From contig NZ_CP042823.1 in the NCBI RefSeq assembly GCF_008000895.1, forward strand, positions 5,106,501-5,170,500: DNA of 64,000 nucleotides. The letters are read 5' to 3'. Source of the stretch: Methylobacterium sp. WL1. GTDB taxonomy: Bacteria; Pseudomonadota; Alphaproteobacteria; Rhizobiales; Beijerinckiaceae. The position numbers and the translations under genes are program-made. Under the pieces are notes generated by a model. That model did no database searches. It was not told where the DNA came from and was given only the letters and a program-made list of their open reading frames with translations. This document shows positions 16,838-26,400 of this stretch, one piece after another (the first letter of the stretch is position 1; every line of letters starts with the position of its first letter).

Positions 16838-17917
16838 ATGTCGACGTTCGCCGAGCGAAAGGCGCGCCTGATCGTTCACGGGGATGCGCCCTACAACGCG
16901 GAGCCACCGCTGGTCCGGCTGCGCGCCGCCTACCGTACGCCGGCGGATGCGTTCTACGTGCGCTCCCACGGAGATCTGCCGGCGATCGTCGGGGATGAGG
17001 CCCGCATCAGCGTCGATGGTGCGGTCCCGACGCCCCTCGATCTGTCGCTGCACGACGTGCAGTCGCATTTTCCGCACGTCGTCGTCACCGCGACGATGCA
17101 ATGCGCGGGCAATCGCCGCGCCGACATGCGGGCGGTCGCACCGGTGTCCGGTGATCCGTGGGACGGCGGCGCCATCGGAACGGCCGACTGGACCGGAATC
17201 CGATTGGGGGATGTGCTGCGCGCGGCCGGGATCCAAGAGGGCGCGGCCCTGCATGTCGCGTTCGAGAGCCACGACATGGTCGAGGGGCATCCCTACGGCG
17301 TCTCGATTCCGCTCGCTAAGGCGCTGGCGCCGGAAACCCTGCTGGCCTTCGCCATGAACGGCGAGACGCTCCTGCCGGAGCACGGCTTCCCGCTGCGGGC
17401 CGTGGTGCCGGGTTACGCCGGGGTGCGGAGCCCGAAATGGCTCAAGCGCATCACGGTTCAGGACCACCCCTCCGACAACCCGATCCAGGCGAGCGATTAC
17501 AAGCTGTTCCCGGCCGATGTGACCGCGGAGACGGCCGACCCGGCGAAGGGCCACACCATCAACACCATGCCGCTGAACGCGGTGATCTGCGAGCCGCTGC
17601 GCGGCGCCGCGTTGAGGGCCGGAACGACCAGAATCCGCGGCTACGCGGTGTCGGGTGACCGCGCCGTGGTGCGTGTCGACGTCTCCGGCGATGGTGGGCG
17701 ATCCTGGGCCCAGGCCTCGCTCGAGCATGACGCCGCGTCGCCCTTCGCCTGGACGTTCTGGACCATCGACCTCGACCTGCCCTCCGGTGAGCGCACGTTG
17801 GTGGTACGGGCGTGGGACGAGGCTGGGCAGACACAGCCTGCCGACCCCGACGTGACCTGGAACTACAAGGGCTATCTCGGCACGGCATGGCACCGAGTGC
17901 CGGTGAGCGTCGCCTGA
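16838..17917 (+). CDS. Molybdenum-dependent sulfite oxidase family protein
   Basis: A 359-residue protein of the sulfite oxidase family, which oxidises sulfite to sulfate with a molybdopterin cofactor. Residues about 40-230 form the Mo-cofactor domain: the Mo-ligand Cys89 lies in TATMQCAGNRRADM, with AIGTADWTGIRLGDVLRAAG, FESHDMVEGHPYGVSIPLAK and PGYAGVRSPKWLKRI following. Residues about 250-350 form the C-terminal dimerisation domain (IRGYAVSGDRAVVRVDVS, DVTWNYKGYLGTAWHRV). No signal peptide or heme domain is present, unlike SorA/SorB systems, so it may be cytoplasmic. ATG 16838 starts the family homology; the longer frame from 16118 is unlikely. No cytochrome partner gene lies nearby. Confidence 0.88.
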   Translation: MSTFAERKARLIVHGDAPYNAEPPLVRLRAAYRTPADAFYVRSHGDLPAIVGDEARISVDGAVPTPLDLSLHDVQSHFPHVVVTATMQCAGNRRADMRAVAPVSGDPWDGGAIGTADWTGIRLGDVLRAAGIQEGAALHVAFESHDMVEGHPYGVSIPLAKALAPETLLAFAMNGETLLPEHGFPLRAVVPGYAGVRSPKWLKRITVQDHPSDNPIQASDYKLFPADVTAETADPAKGHTINTMPLNAVICEPLRGAALRAGTTRIRGYAVSGDRAVVRVDVSGDGGRSWAQASLEHDAASPFAWTFWTIDLDLPSGERTLVVRAWDEAGQTQPADPDVTWNYKGYLGTAWHRVPVSVA

Positions 17918-18092
17918 GGGCTGCCTGACAGAGCGGTCGCCGGGGCATTCGGTGCGGGCGCGCCGGCCGTGCGTGAACGGGTGCAGCACGACGACTGGCG
18001 TGCTCGCAAGCGGGAGCCCGGTCAGGCTCGACCGCCGCGATCGGTGAGGAGATCAGGATCGCCGGAGGGGGCGGGCAGATCCCTGCCCGGCC

Positions 18093-18695
18093 TCAGGCCT
18101 CCTGGGTCTTCCGCGGCCGCCCGGCACGCTTCGGCTTCTCCGCGGCTGTCGCTGTGAGGTCCTCGGCCTTCGGGGCCGCCTTCTTGCGCTGCTGGCCGAG
18201 ACCGAGGCTCCTCGCGAGGGCCGAGCGCTGTTCGGAGTAGCTCGCGGCCGTCGAGGGGTAGTCCCGCGGCAGGCCGTAGCGCTCCCGGTACTGCTCGATC
18301 GTCATCCCGTTGCCGTTGAGATGCCGCTTCAGCGTCTTGTACGGCTTGCCGTCGACGAAGCTGATCAGTGCATCGGGGGTGATCGACTTCCGGATTTGGG
18401 ATGGGGTCGGCCTGTCGGCCGCCGGTGCCTCGGGGGCGCCGCTATGGGCAAGCCCGGCGAGCGCGGCGTGCGTGTTGGCGATCAAGCTGGCAATCTCGCC
18501 CGGCTGCAGGTGGTTGTTCGAGACGTAGGCGGAAACGAGACCCGCCGTCAGTTCGATGTAGTCGGGAGCCCCACGCTCGATCGTTTCGACGGTTTCGTCC
18601 ACGGTGTGCACCTGTGCTTGAAGAATCGGCACAATGTGCTGTCGAACGTCACAAGGCAATGCGATAACGATTGTGCTGATTGTTTCTACAAGCAT
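18093..18695 (-). CDS. MucR/Ros-family regulator lacking zinc-finger cysteines
   Basis: A 200-residue DNA-binding regulator of the MucR family (control of exopolysaccharide, motility and cell-cycle genes in alphaproteobacteria). The core is YIELTAGLVSAYVSNNHLQ, then PSQIRKSITPDALISFVDGK, PYKTLKRHLNGNGMTIEQY and RERYGLPRDYPSTAASYSEQ. In Ros the finger has Cys at the position that reads ISFVDG here, so no Cys remains and the zinc site appears lost. The C terminus is extended and basic (KPKRAGRPRKTQEA, AT-hook-like GRPRK). The start is uncertain: ATG 18695 is used, but a GTG near VDETVETIERG would give the family's usual shorter form. Confidence 0.8.
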   Translation of the reverse strand: MLVETISTIVIALPCDVRQHIVPILQAQVHTVDETVETIERGAPDYIELTAGLVSAYVSNNHLQPGEIASLIANTHAALAGLAHSGAPEAPAADRPTPSQIRKSITPDALISFVDGKPYKTLKRHLNGNGMTIEQYRERYGLPRDYPSTAASYSEQRSALARSLGLGQQRKKAAPKAEDLTATAAEKPKRAGRPRKTQEA

Positions 18696-18957
18696 TCGCG
18701 GTGGATACGCTGCACGGCTCCGAAATCGGCGCCCTCCCGCTGTCGTCATCGCGCATGACGGTGAAACCGGGAGCCGGTTCGCGCGGATTGGAGGCCGCGC
18801 GCTGCGGGGCCCGCGCGGTGCGGGGCATTCCAAGCCCTATTGCCAAGCCCTGTTGCCGCTCGGGCCGACCGGCTCCGGTGACGGGGCGGCGTTGTCTTCG
18901 TGCCGGCTGGAGTTGCGCCCTTTCGCCGAACCGGTATCCACTGCGCGGGCGAGCGCT

Positions 18958-19593
18958 CTAACCAGCGCGACGCGCGCAACGGACGTAGGTCGAGGTGCCC
19001 ATGGCGCTCGTCCAGGTCAGGCGATCGCCGTTCACCGCGATGCGGACCTGCGAGGACCAGCGGCGGTCGCGGGCGCCGCAATCGGCCGCCATGGCCCAGG
19101 CATTGCCGGTTCGATGAGCGCCGCGAAAGCTGCAGATGGTGTCGCCGGCCTGGGCCCGATCGGGCGTGAACGTCGCCGGGACGTAGCCCTTGCGGCGCGC
19201 GGGGGCGCTGCAGGCATCTGGAGTGGGCCCCCAGGTCCCGACATAGGCGAACCCGGCCGAGGCCGAACGGGGCGTCGCCGGCGGTGCGACCGGTTGCGTT
19301 GCGATGATCGGCGATGCGAGGGGCGCCCCGGCATCGGGTGCCGCAACGGCCCCGGCCGGCTCGGGTGCCGCAAGCGCCATCACAGACCGGGACAGGTCAT
19401 CGGGCTGAGCGATGAGCGGTTCCCCGACGGACTGAACCGATGACGTCTGGAGCGGGAGATCCGTGTCCAGATAGGCGCCGCAATAGGCGAACAGCCCGGC
19501 CCAACCGAGACCGAGCAGGATGTGCAGCACTGTACTCCGACGGCTCTCGGCGCTGGGGCCGGCGAGCGGTGCCGCCATAATGATCGCCCCCAT
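18958..19593 (-). CDS. Membrane-anchored periplasmic protein, unknown
   Basis: A 211-residue protein with one N-terminal membrane segment (VLHILLGLGWAGLFAYCGAY, about residues 22-41), a long Ala/Pro linker, and a C-terminal globular domain from about residue 115. That domain is YVGTWGPTPDACSAPARRKG, then GDTICSFRGAHRTGNAWAMA, DCGARDRRWSSQVRIAVN and TYVRCARRAG. The domain has four Cys and a repeat-like WSS/WTS pattern, resembling small lipocalin-like or binding domains seen in Rhizobiales. No enzyme motif is visible. A candidate CtrA box lies 144 bases upstream. Confidence 0.55.
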   Translation of the reverse strand: MGAIIMAAPLAGPSAESRRSTVLHILLGLGWAGLFAYCGAYLDTDLPLQTSSVQSVGEPLIAQPDDLSRSVMALAAPEPAGAVAAPDAGAPLASPIIATQPVAPPATPRSASAGFAYVGTWGPTPDACSAPARRKGYVPATFTPDRAQAGDTICSFRGAHRTGNAWAMAADCGARDRRWSSQVRIAVNGDRLTWTSAMGTSTYVRCARRAG

Positions 19594-20316
19594 GTCTCCC
19601 TCCCGCTCCGCTCTTCCCCAGGTTGCCTATGCCTCGGGGCGACATCTGCCGCTCTTCAGGAAGCGCGATTTCGCGTCCTGGACAGGCATGTGTCCGGTGT
19701 CGAAACGGCGGCGGTTCATTAACATTAATTAAATCGTTAATATTTCGTTAATGTACCAATATTGATTAGCCGCCACGGCTCCGTTGCCCGGAGCGGCGGT
19801 CGGCACCAGACCGCGCCCGCATGGATGCGGCGCGGCAAGCATCCGCCGGGTTTCCGGGAATAGGGCTGTCGCATCAGGATGTGCCGCGGTCGTCGCCCTC
19901 GGGGCGGTGCATGATCCGGGCGGCCGGCCGCCAGAGGATTGCAGCGCCGATCGACCTGCCGGCGATCGCTTCGACATGCCGATCGGACGCGCCCTGCGCG
20001 CCGTTCTCCTTCACCGCGACACGCATCCGCTCCATCGTCTCAGGGTTTGATCGGCCGATCGCCGGAGCGCGCGCCGGATCGGCAGGGCACATCGTATGCC
20101 GATCGGGGTTCGGCCCATCTCTGGATGAGCATGCCACAATGGATCCGCGGATATGCTGTTTTCATATCCTATCGACGGCATGATGCACCGGATATATGCC
20201 CGATTGAAGAAATCAATAAAATCGAATTCTTGGTGTTGCGAATTGGATACATCGCGTTTGGTTTTTATTGATTAAATTCATGCCCGTTCTGGGTATTTCG
20301 AGGGGAAAGAAGGGTC
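19594..20316. other. Intergenic stretch, AT-rich in parts
   Basis: No gene is supported. AT-rich patches at 19715-19765 and 20190-20290 probably contain the promoters of the divergent genes on either side. A CtrA-like box is listed separately. Confidence 0.45.
19737..19751. promoter_or_regulatory. Candidate CtrA box
   Basis: TTAA-N7-TTAA (19737-19740 and 19748-19751) matches the CtrA consensus of alphaproteobacteria. It sits in a run of TTAA motifs, so part of the match may reflect AT-richness. It lies 144 bases upstream of the minus-strand gene at 19593. Confidence 0.3.
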
Positions 20317-21237
20317 ATGAAAAAGATTTCGGTCATTCTGACCGCGCTTACGGCGCTCACGGCAACAGCATCGGCAGCGGATCTACCGCGCCGAGCGGCC
20401 CCGCCCCCGGTCTTCACACCGGTGCCGGTGTTCACCTGGACGGGGGCGTATTTCGGTATCAATGCTGGGTATGGCTTCGATGCCAGCAGCCGGCAGGATA
20501 ATCTCGGCGTCGGCATCGCCCCCGGGGCCAGCCCGCTGTTCCCGGCTGCCGGTGGCACGCTCATCGGCTTCTCGGGCCAGCGGTCCCAGGAAGGTTTCAC
20601 CGGCGGCGGCCAGGTCGGCTACAACTATCAATTCACGCCGGGGTCGGGTGTCGTGATCGGCTTCGAGGCTGACGCCCAGTACGTCGACTTCGGCCGGGAC
20701 CGGAACCGCAACTGCGTCTCCACCCCCGCGACCGGCACCTGCGGTGGCGGCGCCGCGCCCGGGACCCTGATCTTCAACCCGTCCGGTCTGGCGAGCCTGG
20801 ACTTCTTCGGCACCGTGCGCGGCCGCCTGGGTTATGCCTTCGACCGGGTGCTCGTGTACGGCACCGGCGGGTTCGCCTACGGCGCGGGCGGCGGCCGTGA
20901 TTTCGGCCTGCCGAACAGCAGCCGCGACGACTTCAAGACGGGTTGGACCGTCGGTGGCGGCTTCGAATACGCGCTGCCCACCGACTCGTTCCTGAACTTC
21001 TTCCGTTCGAGTGCCGTGACCTTCAAAGTCGAAGGTCTGTACGTCAACCTCGATCGCGGCAATCAGAACAACGGGATCTTCGCATCGAACGGGGTGACTT
21101 CACTGAGCGTCTTCAGCCCTGGCGTCGCCCTGGGCAACAGCGTCACCTTCGTGCCTGTCTCTCCGACCGTGCTGCGCCGTGACACGGAGTTTGCCGTCGT
21201 CCGCGCTGGCCTGAACTACAAGTTCGGCTCCTTCTAG
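20317..21237 (+). CDS. Omp25-like outer membrane beta-barrel protein
   Basis: A 306-residue porin-like protein. The signal peptide is MKKISVILTALTALTATASA. The mature N terminus ADLPRRAAPPPVFTPVPVF is Pro-rich, then VFTWTGAYFGINAGYGFDA begins the eight-stranded barrel domain typical of Omp25/Omp31 proteins of Rhizobiales. Strand motifs follow: GQVGYNYQF, GSGVVIGFEADAQYVDFG, DFFGTVRGRLGYAFDRVLVY, GTGGFAYGAGG and VVRAGLNYKFGSF with the terminal Phe needed for outer-membrane assembly. It is intact and monocistronic. It shares the whole mature N terminus and the C terminus with the protein at 29311, so the two are paralogs. Confidence 0.9.
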   Translation: MKKISVILTALTALTATASAADLPRRAAPPPVFTPVPVFTWTGAYFGINAGYGFDASSRQDNLGVGIAPGASPLFPAAGGTLIGFSGQRSQEGFTGGGQVGYNYQFTPGSGVVIGFEADAQYVDFGRDRNRNCVSTPATGTCGGGAAPGTLIFNPSGLASLDFFGTVRGRLGYAFDRVLVYGTGGFAYGAGGGRDFGLPNSSRDDFKTGWTVGGGFEYALPTDSFLNFFRSSAVTFKVEGLYVNLDRGNQNNGIFASNGVTSLSVFSPGVALGNSVTFVPVSPTVLRRDTEFAVVRAGLNYKFGSF

Positions 21238-21709
21238 AGCCATCGCCGCCGACGCGGATACCGGTTCGGCGTGAGCGAGCGCGTCGAATCCAAGACTCAG
21301 AGCCGCTGAACTCATCCCCCGGCGTGCGCGCCGGGAAACTCGGTGGGCGGAGCCTCGCTCTTCGCCCTGTGATTCGCCCACTCACCAGGGAGGCCCCGGA
21401 CGTCACTCGACCTCGAGTCCCCAGTCCTATCAGCATGGTCGCGAGGTCGGCAGCGCCCTGGAAGCAACCGCTTCCGGGGCGTTCGCCATTGCGACGGAGC
21501 GGTTCCTCGCCGCGACGGCGGTGGTGCGGGATACGCCGGCCGATTGTCGGGCTGGGCCGCCCGCCCCGTCTCGCTGGCCCGCATCGCGTGGCGGTTTGTC
21601 TCATCGCTCTTCCCGCGGGAAACTTGGGCTGAGCCGTCCGGTTCGCGGGATGGCACCTCAAGCGACCTCTGGCGCCTCGGTGTCCTCTCTCACGACCCGG
21701 AGCCTTCTC
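21238..21709. other. Intergenic stretch with repeat-like sequence
   Basis: No gene is supported. The first 70 bases (GATACCGGTTCGGCGTGAGC and following) resemble repeated intergenic sequence common in Methylobacterium. The remainder is GC-rich with no motif identified. Confidence 0.4.
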
Positions 21710-22387
21710 ATGATGCACCGTCGCGAAGTCCTCACCACGATGCTGGGCGCCACGGCCGCCCTCGCAATCACGCGTACCGCTGTCGCCCAAGTCACCCCGT
21801 CCGGCGCGATCCCGTCGGGCGTCTACCTCCAGATGGCGACCACCGGCGGCCAGTTCTTGGAGAACACGGCCCGCGACGCGCACGAGAAGACCCGAAACCC
21901 GGCGCTCAAGAAGTTCTCCCGCGCCGAGGTGGTCGAACAGGTGAACCTGGCCCGCAAGATCAACGCCTACACCGGCGGCGTGGCGCCGGCGCCGAGCGCC
22001 GGTGCGCCGGTGGGTCCCGGCGGCCTCCTCGGCGGCCTCGTCGCCGCCCCGGTCGCCGTAGCAGGGGCGGCGGTCGGTACGGCCACGGGCGCGGCCGGCG
22101 GCCTGCTCGGGGTCGCCCCGCCACCGCAGGGGATGACGACCGACGCGCAGAAGGCGCAGATCCTGTCCCAGCTCACCGCGATGCCGCCGGGCCCGCAATA
22201 CGACGCCACCTTCGTGGCGAACGCGCTGCAGGGCCACCGGGAAGCGCTCAACATTCACGGCTCCTACGCGCAGTCGGGTGAGGATCCCGGCCTGCGCCGC
22301 ATCGCCCGCGGCGCGCTGCCTCTGATCAACCTGCACATCGCGCAGCTGACGCAGATGCAGGGCAGGATGAGCAATACCCAAGGCTGA
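21710..22387 (+). CDS. DUF4142 exported protein
   Basis: A 225-residue protein. The N terminus (MMHRREVLTTMLGATAALAI) has paired Arg and a hydrophobic stretch, a Tat- or Sec-type signal. The mature part carries the ferritin-like DUF4142 helices: SGVYLQMATTGGQFLENTAR, ALKKFSRAEVVEQVNLARKI and, after an insert, YDATFVANALQGHREALNIH and GSYAQSGEDPGLRRIARGAL. The insert at about residues 95-140 is a Gly/Ala/Pro low-complexity loop (GGLLGGLVAAPVAVAG). Roles of DUF4142 proteins are largely unknown; stress survival and outer-envelope location are suggested. A hairpin follows. Confidence 0.8.
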   Translation: MMHRREVLTTMLGATAALAITRTAVAQVTPSGAIPSGVYLQMATTGGQFLENTARDAHEKTRNPALKKFSRAEVVEQVNLARKINAYTGGVAPAPSAGAPVGPGGLLGGLVAAPVAVAGAAVGTATGAAGGLLGVAPPPQGMTTDAQKAQILSQLTAMPPGPQYDATFVANALQGHREALNIHGSYAQSGEDPGLRRIARGALPLINLHIAQLTQMQGRMSNTQG

Positions 22388-22414
22388 CGACCCGGATCCG
22401 AGCCCGCTTTCGCG

Positions 22415-22462
22415 GCCTTCGCCCACCGAGCGGGCAAACCGGCTCGCCCGGTGGGCGAAGGC
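22415..22462 (+). terminator. Hairpin downstream of the DUF4142 gene
   Basis: A perfect 14-base inverted repeat, GCCTTCGCCCACCG (22415-22428) and CGGTGGGCGAAGGC (22449-22462), starts 28 bases after the stop. No T run follows, so it is a candidate terminator or mRNA 3'-end structure only. Confidence 0.5.
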
Positions 22463-22515
22463 GGCGGGAACGGTGTCGGCGCCCCTCGGTTTCCTTCCTA
22501 TCCAGGGAGAAGCCG

Positions 22516-22683
22516 ATGGGTGAGCCAGACCCCGTGAAACCCGGCGACGAGGCCCCCCCCGACGCCCCCGGCACCGGCGAGAACCTGTGCCGCGAATGCA
22601 GCGGTTCCGGCAAGGTCGCGGGTGAGGCCTGCCCGGCTTGTGCGGGGACCGGTAAGGTCAGGACGGGTATCGGCGGCGGCTGA
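22516..22683 (+). CDS. Mini zinc-finger protein (two DnaJ-like CxxCxGxG motifs)
   Basis: A 55-residue protein starting MGEPDPVKPGDEAPPDAPG, then CRECSGSGKV and CPACAGTGKV, ending RTGIGGG. The two CxxCxGxG motifs are those of the DnaJ central zinc-binding domain, one zinc per pair of motifs. A GGGAGA ribosome binding site precedes ATG 22516. No J-domain is present. It could be a small chaperone adaptor or regulator; that is inference. Confidence 0.65.
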   Translation: MGEPDPVKPGDEAPPDAPGTGENLCRECSGSGKVAGEACPACAGTGKVRTGIGGG

Positions 22684-22849
22684 GAACGGCGCGGCCCACG
22701 CAGCGACGCCTCCGGCAGTCTGAGGACCGCCCGCCGCAGACCCGGCTACGCAGCGCGAACCGACCAGGGGCCGCCGCCCTGGCGGTCCGTGCGCCTGAGG
22801 GAAGACCCGTCGTCTGGGCAGGGCGGGCCGGGTCTACGCGTGCCGCGCC

Positions 22850-23344
22850 TCATGACCCCGTGTACCCGAGTGCGGCCGCGGCCTCCTTCAGGCGCCCGAA
22901 CGCCGTCGCGTAGCGTTCTCGCAGAAAGGTGGCGTTCGGCAGGGTCCGGGAGGGGCAGAGATTGTCCTCGTTGTCGGACATCTTGATCAGGATCGCCGGA
23001 AGACTGCCCGCCGCGATCACCTGCGTGATCCGCTCGGAATAAGCCGTCCGTTCCTTCGGTTTCGTGAGGATCCCAACGGCCTCGATCACCTCCGGCGTGA
23101 ACCCGGCCGCCCGCAGGTCCGCGGTGGAGCGCGGCGTATCCTCGAGCACGTCGTGAAGCAGGGCGGCCTGCATCACCACCATGGGGTCGATGTCGAGACC
23201 GTCCACCAGCCGGGCATGACCGGCCCGGGCCAGCGCAGCGTTGGCGACCCGCTCCAGGTGCCGCATGTAGGGCTGGCCACCCTTGTCGATCTGACCTGCG
23301 TGAGCCGTGAGCGCGAAGGTGTGGGCGTCGAAGATCGTCGGCAC
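22850..23344 (-). CDS. HD-domain hydrolase, small SpoT/MESH1-like
   Basis: A 164-residue protein with a GTG start preceded by GGGGGAGA. It matches the HD phosphohydrolase fold of (p)ppGpp hydrolases: FDAHTFALTAHAGQIDKGGQ, PYMRHLERVANAAL (first His), MQAALLHDVLEDTPRSTADL (the HD plus ED motif), then ILIKMSDNEDNLCPSRTL (the C-terminal metal Asp). No synthetase or TGS domain is present, so it resembles single-domain MESH1-type alarmone or nucleotide hydrolases. It is intact. Substrate is inferred only from family. It stands alone between a plus-strand gene and the autotransporter. Confidence 0.8.
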   Translation of the reverse strand: MPTIFDAHTFALTAHAGQIDKGGQPYMRHLERVANAALARAGHARLVDGLDIDPMVVMQAALLHDVLEDTPRSTADLRAAGFTPEVIEAVGILTKPKERTAYSERITQVIAAGSLPAILIKMSDNEDNLCPSRTLPNATFLRERYATAFGRLKEAAAALGYTGS

Positions 23345-23460
23345 GCTATCTCCCCCAACGGATCCACCGGCACGCGTGCAGGATAGCGCATGGCGCGCGC
23401 CCGCACCGGCCCGTCGGTGGAGAACGACCCGAGCGGCGGTGGCGTTCGGGTCGTCGCGTG

Positions 23461-26400
23461 TCAGAGTTGGCCGCCGAAGCTGAGCAGGCCTCCGATCGCC
23501 GTGGTGCCCAGCGCCGTCGTCCGCACGGAGGCGGTCGCCGACACGGAGAGGCTGTTGCCGAGGCCGAACGCCAGGCCGGTACGCGCCTCGCCTCGGGTGC
23601 GGCGCAGGTCGGCCTTGTAGCCGAAGTCGCCGATGTAGTCGGCATGGGCCGTGAACCGCATCGTCGGCTTGCGGACAGCCTGCTCGATCTCGACCCCCGA
23701 GATCCAGCTGAGGCCCGTCGTCAGCGGCACCGAAACATCCGCGCCGAGAAAGGCGAGCGTGCTGCGGTAGACGATCCCGTCGTACTGTACGGGAAAGCTG
23801 ACATTGGCTTCCGTGTAGCCCTGACGGGTGACTCGGCTGGTCCTGACCCCGCCATGCCAGCCCAGCACCAAATCCCCGAAGACCGGAAGGGACTGCCCGA
23901 TCTCCAGCGTGCCCGCGAGGCCGCCGATCCGGGCGTTGCCGGTGCCGGCCTCCGTGGCGGTGGATTGCAGGCGGCGGACATCGGCGTGGTACTGGCTGGC
24001 CGCCAACGCGGTGCGCAGGTACCACGCACCCCCCGCGTAGGGTTGGCTCCAGTTGAGGAAGGCCCCCGCGCCGACAGCGTTGCGGTTGTCGTTGAACGCC
24101 GGTGACGGCAGGGCCCGGTAGGGCGCGTAGCTGAGATGGCCGCCGACCGCCAGGGTGTCGGTCAGGCCGTAACTCAGGGGTAGCGTCGAGAGCGTATCGG
24201 TGCTGCTGCCGTCGGAGACGATCCCCGCGCTGGCCGACCAGCAGAGACTCCCGCGGCTGCAGGACCAGGTCTGCTGCAGATAGGAGAGCGACTGCCGCTG
24301 GATCTCCAGAACCGAGAACGTGTCGTACCGCAGCCGGGCGATCGACCGGCGCGTGTTCGTGACATCGACGAGTTGAGTCCGAACGTCCGTGGACGGCGCG
24401 GAGGTCGTCGCGGTCTGGGCCGGGGCCGGAGCCTGGGCGGATGAGACCGTTGGAGCCGGTTCCGGGGTCGGTGCGGCGGGCTGCCCCTGAGCCGACGGGG
24501 TCGTCGGGGCGGCGACCTGCCCCGACGCCTGGGTGGAGACCTGCCCCGACGCCGGGGCGGAGGCCTGCCCCGACGCCGGGGTGGAGGCCTGGACGGCTGC
24601 CCGGGCCTGGGGCTGGGTCTGCGGGGTCGAGGGCCCGCTGGCGGGCGTCCCCGGATAGGTGATCTTCCACAGGACGGCGTGGGGATCGCCCGAGTCGGTC
24701 TCGGAATAACCCGCCGCAACCCGGCCGTCGGCGGAAAGCGCCTGGACCTCGGACACGCCACCGCCATCGGACCTCAGGGTGCCGAGATCGGTCCTGCTGC
24801 GCCAGCCGTCGCCGAACCAGACGACGCCGTGCGCGAACCCCGAACTGGTGCTCGCCATGCCGCCGGCGACCCGCCCGTCGGCGGACAGGGCCCGCACCCA
24901 GGACGAGCCGCTGTTGTCGGCCCGGAGCGTGCCGAGATCGCGCTTCTCCGACCAGCGCGATCCGGACCAGAGCGCCGCATGGGTGTAGCCGGAATCGGTC
25001 GTGCCGCTGCCCGCCGCCACGGTGCCGTCGGCCGAGAGCGCCCGCACCACCGAGGTGCCCCGGTTGTCGGATTTCAACGTGCCGAGATCGGTCTTGGTCG
25101 TCCAGCTGGCGCCGGACCACAGGGTGGCGTGCGAATAGACGTCCACGCTGCGATCGGGAGCCGCATAGCCGCCGACCACGGACCCGTCCTTCGACAGGGC
25201 GTAGGCCCAGGACGTCCCGGTATTGTCGGACCGCAGGGTGCCGAGATCGGTCTTGGTCGTCCAGGTCCGCCCCGACCACAGCGCCGCATGGGTCGTCCCG
25301 GAATCGACGCTCGACTCGCCGGCTGCGACGCGCCCGTCATCGGACAGGGCGTAGACGCCGGACGTGCCCGACTGGTTCGACGTCAGGGTGCCCAGATCGG
25401 TCTTGGTCGCCCAATTGGTCCCCGACCATACGATGGCGTGCAGCCTCTGGTCGGCGTTCTCCGCGATGCCCGCGATGACGCCACCGTCCTTGGACACGGC
25501 ATAGGCCTTCGCGGCGCCGGTGTTGTCGGCCCTCAAGGTGCCGAGATCCCGCTTCTGCGAGAGGTCCGAGCCCGACCAGACCGCGGCGCGCATGTCGGCG
25601 CCCCGGTCGTCGGTATAGGCATCCCCGACGGCGACATGTCCGGTTGCGGAGAGGCCCCAGATCTCCGAAGCCCAGCCATTGTCGGCTTTGAGCGTGCCGA
25701 GATCCCTCTTCTCGCTGCTTCCGACCGTGGGGGCGGCCTGAACCTGCCTGCCCGTGCCGGTGGCAGGCACCGCGTTCTCGACGGTGATATGGGTGTCGTT
25801 GTCGAGTACGCGGTGGAGTTCGTCGGACGTCAGAGAAATGATACCAGCGTGTCGCGGCGAGAGCTGATTGACGTCGGAGCCCGAGACGGGCGTGAAGGTC
25901 TTGAAATCTGTGGTCTTCACCAGCTGGAAGCCGCCATTCAGGTAATTGTCGTACATGACGATATACCCGCTGCCATCGTTCAGGCGGTAAGCCTGCGGCC
26001 CTTCGACGGCGTTGCCGGTTCTCTGCACTTCATCCTGCGAGGGCATGATATAGCCCCAGGTCAGATGGTCGGACACGGCATGCTTGATGACCCGGAGCCG
26101 GGCCGTACTTCCCTGAGGCGATGACTCCGCCTTCATCAGCATATGATATTTGCCGTCTTGTTCGTTGATGTCGTAGTCGATGTAGCCGATCCCGTCCCGA
26201 GCATAGAAAAGCTGCCGCGGCGTCTCTGTCAGGGCTGTGAAATCTCGGTTGGTGTGGGCGTAATAGGCCTTGTAGGGATCGTTTGATCCGACGGTCAGAT
26301 AGACCATGTTCCGGTCGGTCAACGGATTGTAGGCGACCTGCGGCGCCCAGGCGGCGTGGAGGCCGGGGAACAGATTTGGATACTGCTTTTCAAAATTGAC

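Noticed and set aside
16118..17917. A 599-codon reading of the sulfite oxidase from 16118
   Set aside because: The first 240 codons are Arg/Pro-rich and show no protein pattern; the sulfite oxidase starts at ATG 16838.
22850..25279. An 809-codon minus-strand frame over the autotransporter and HD gene
   Set aside because: Only its final part corresponds to the real HD hydrolase (22850-23344); the rest is an out-of-frame reading of the autotransporter.
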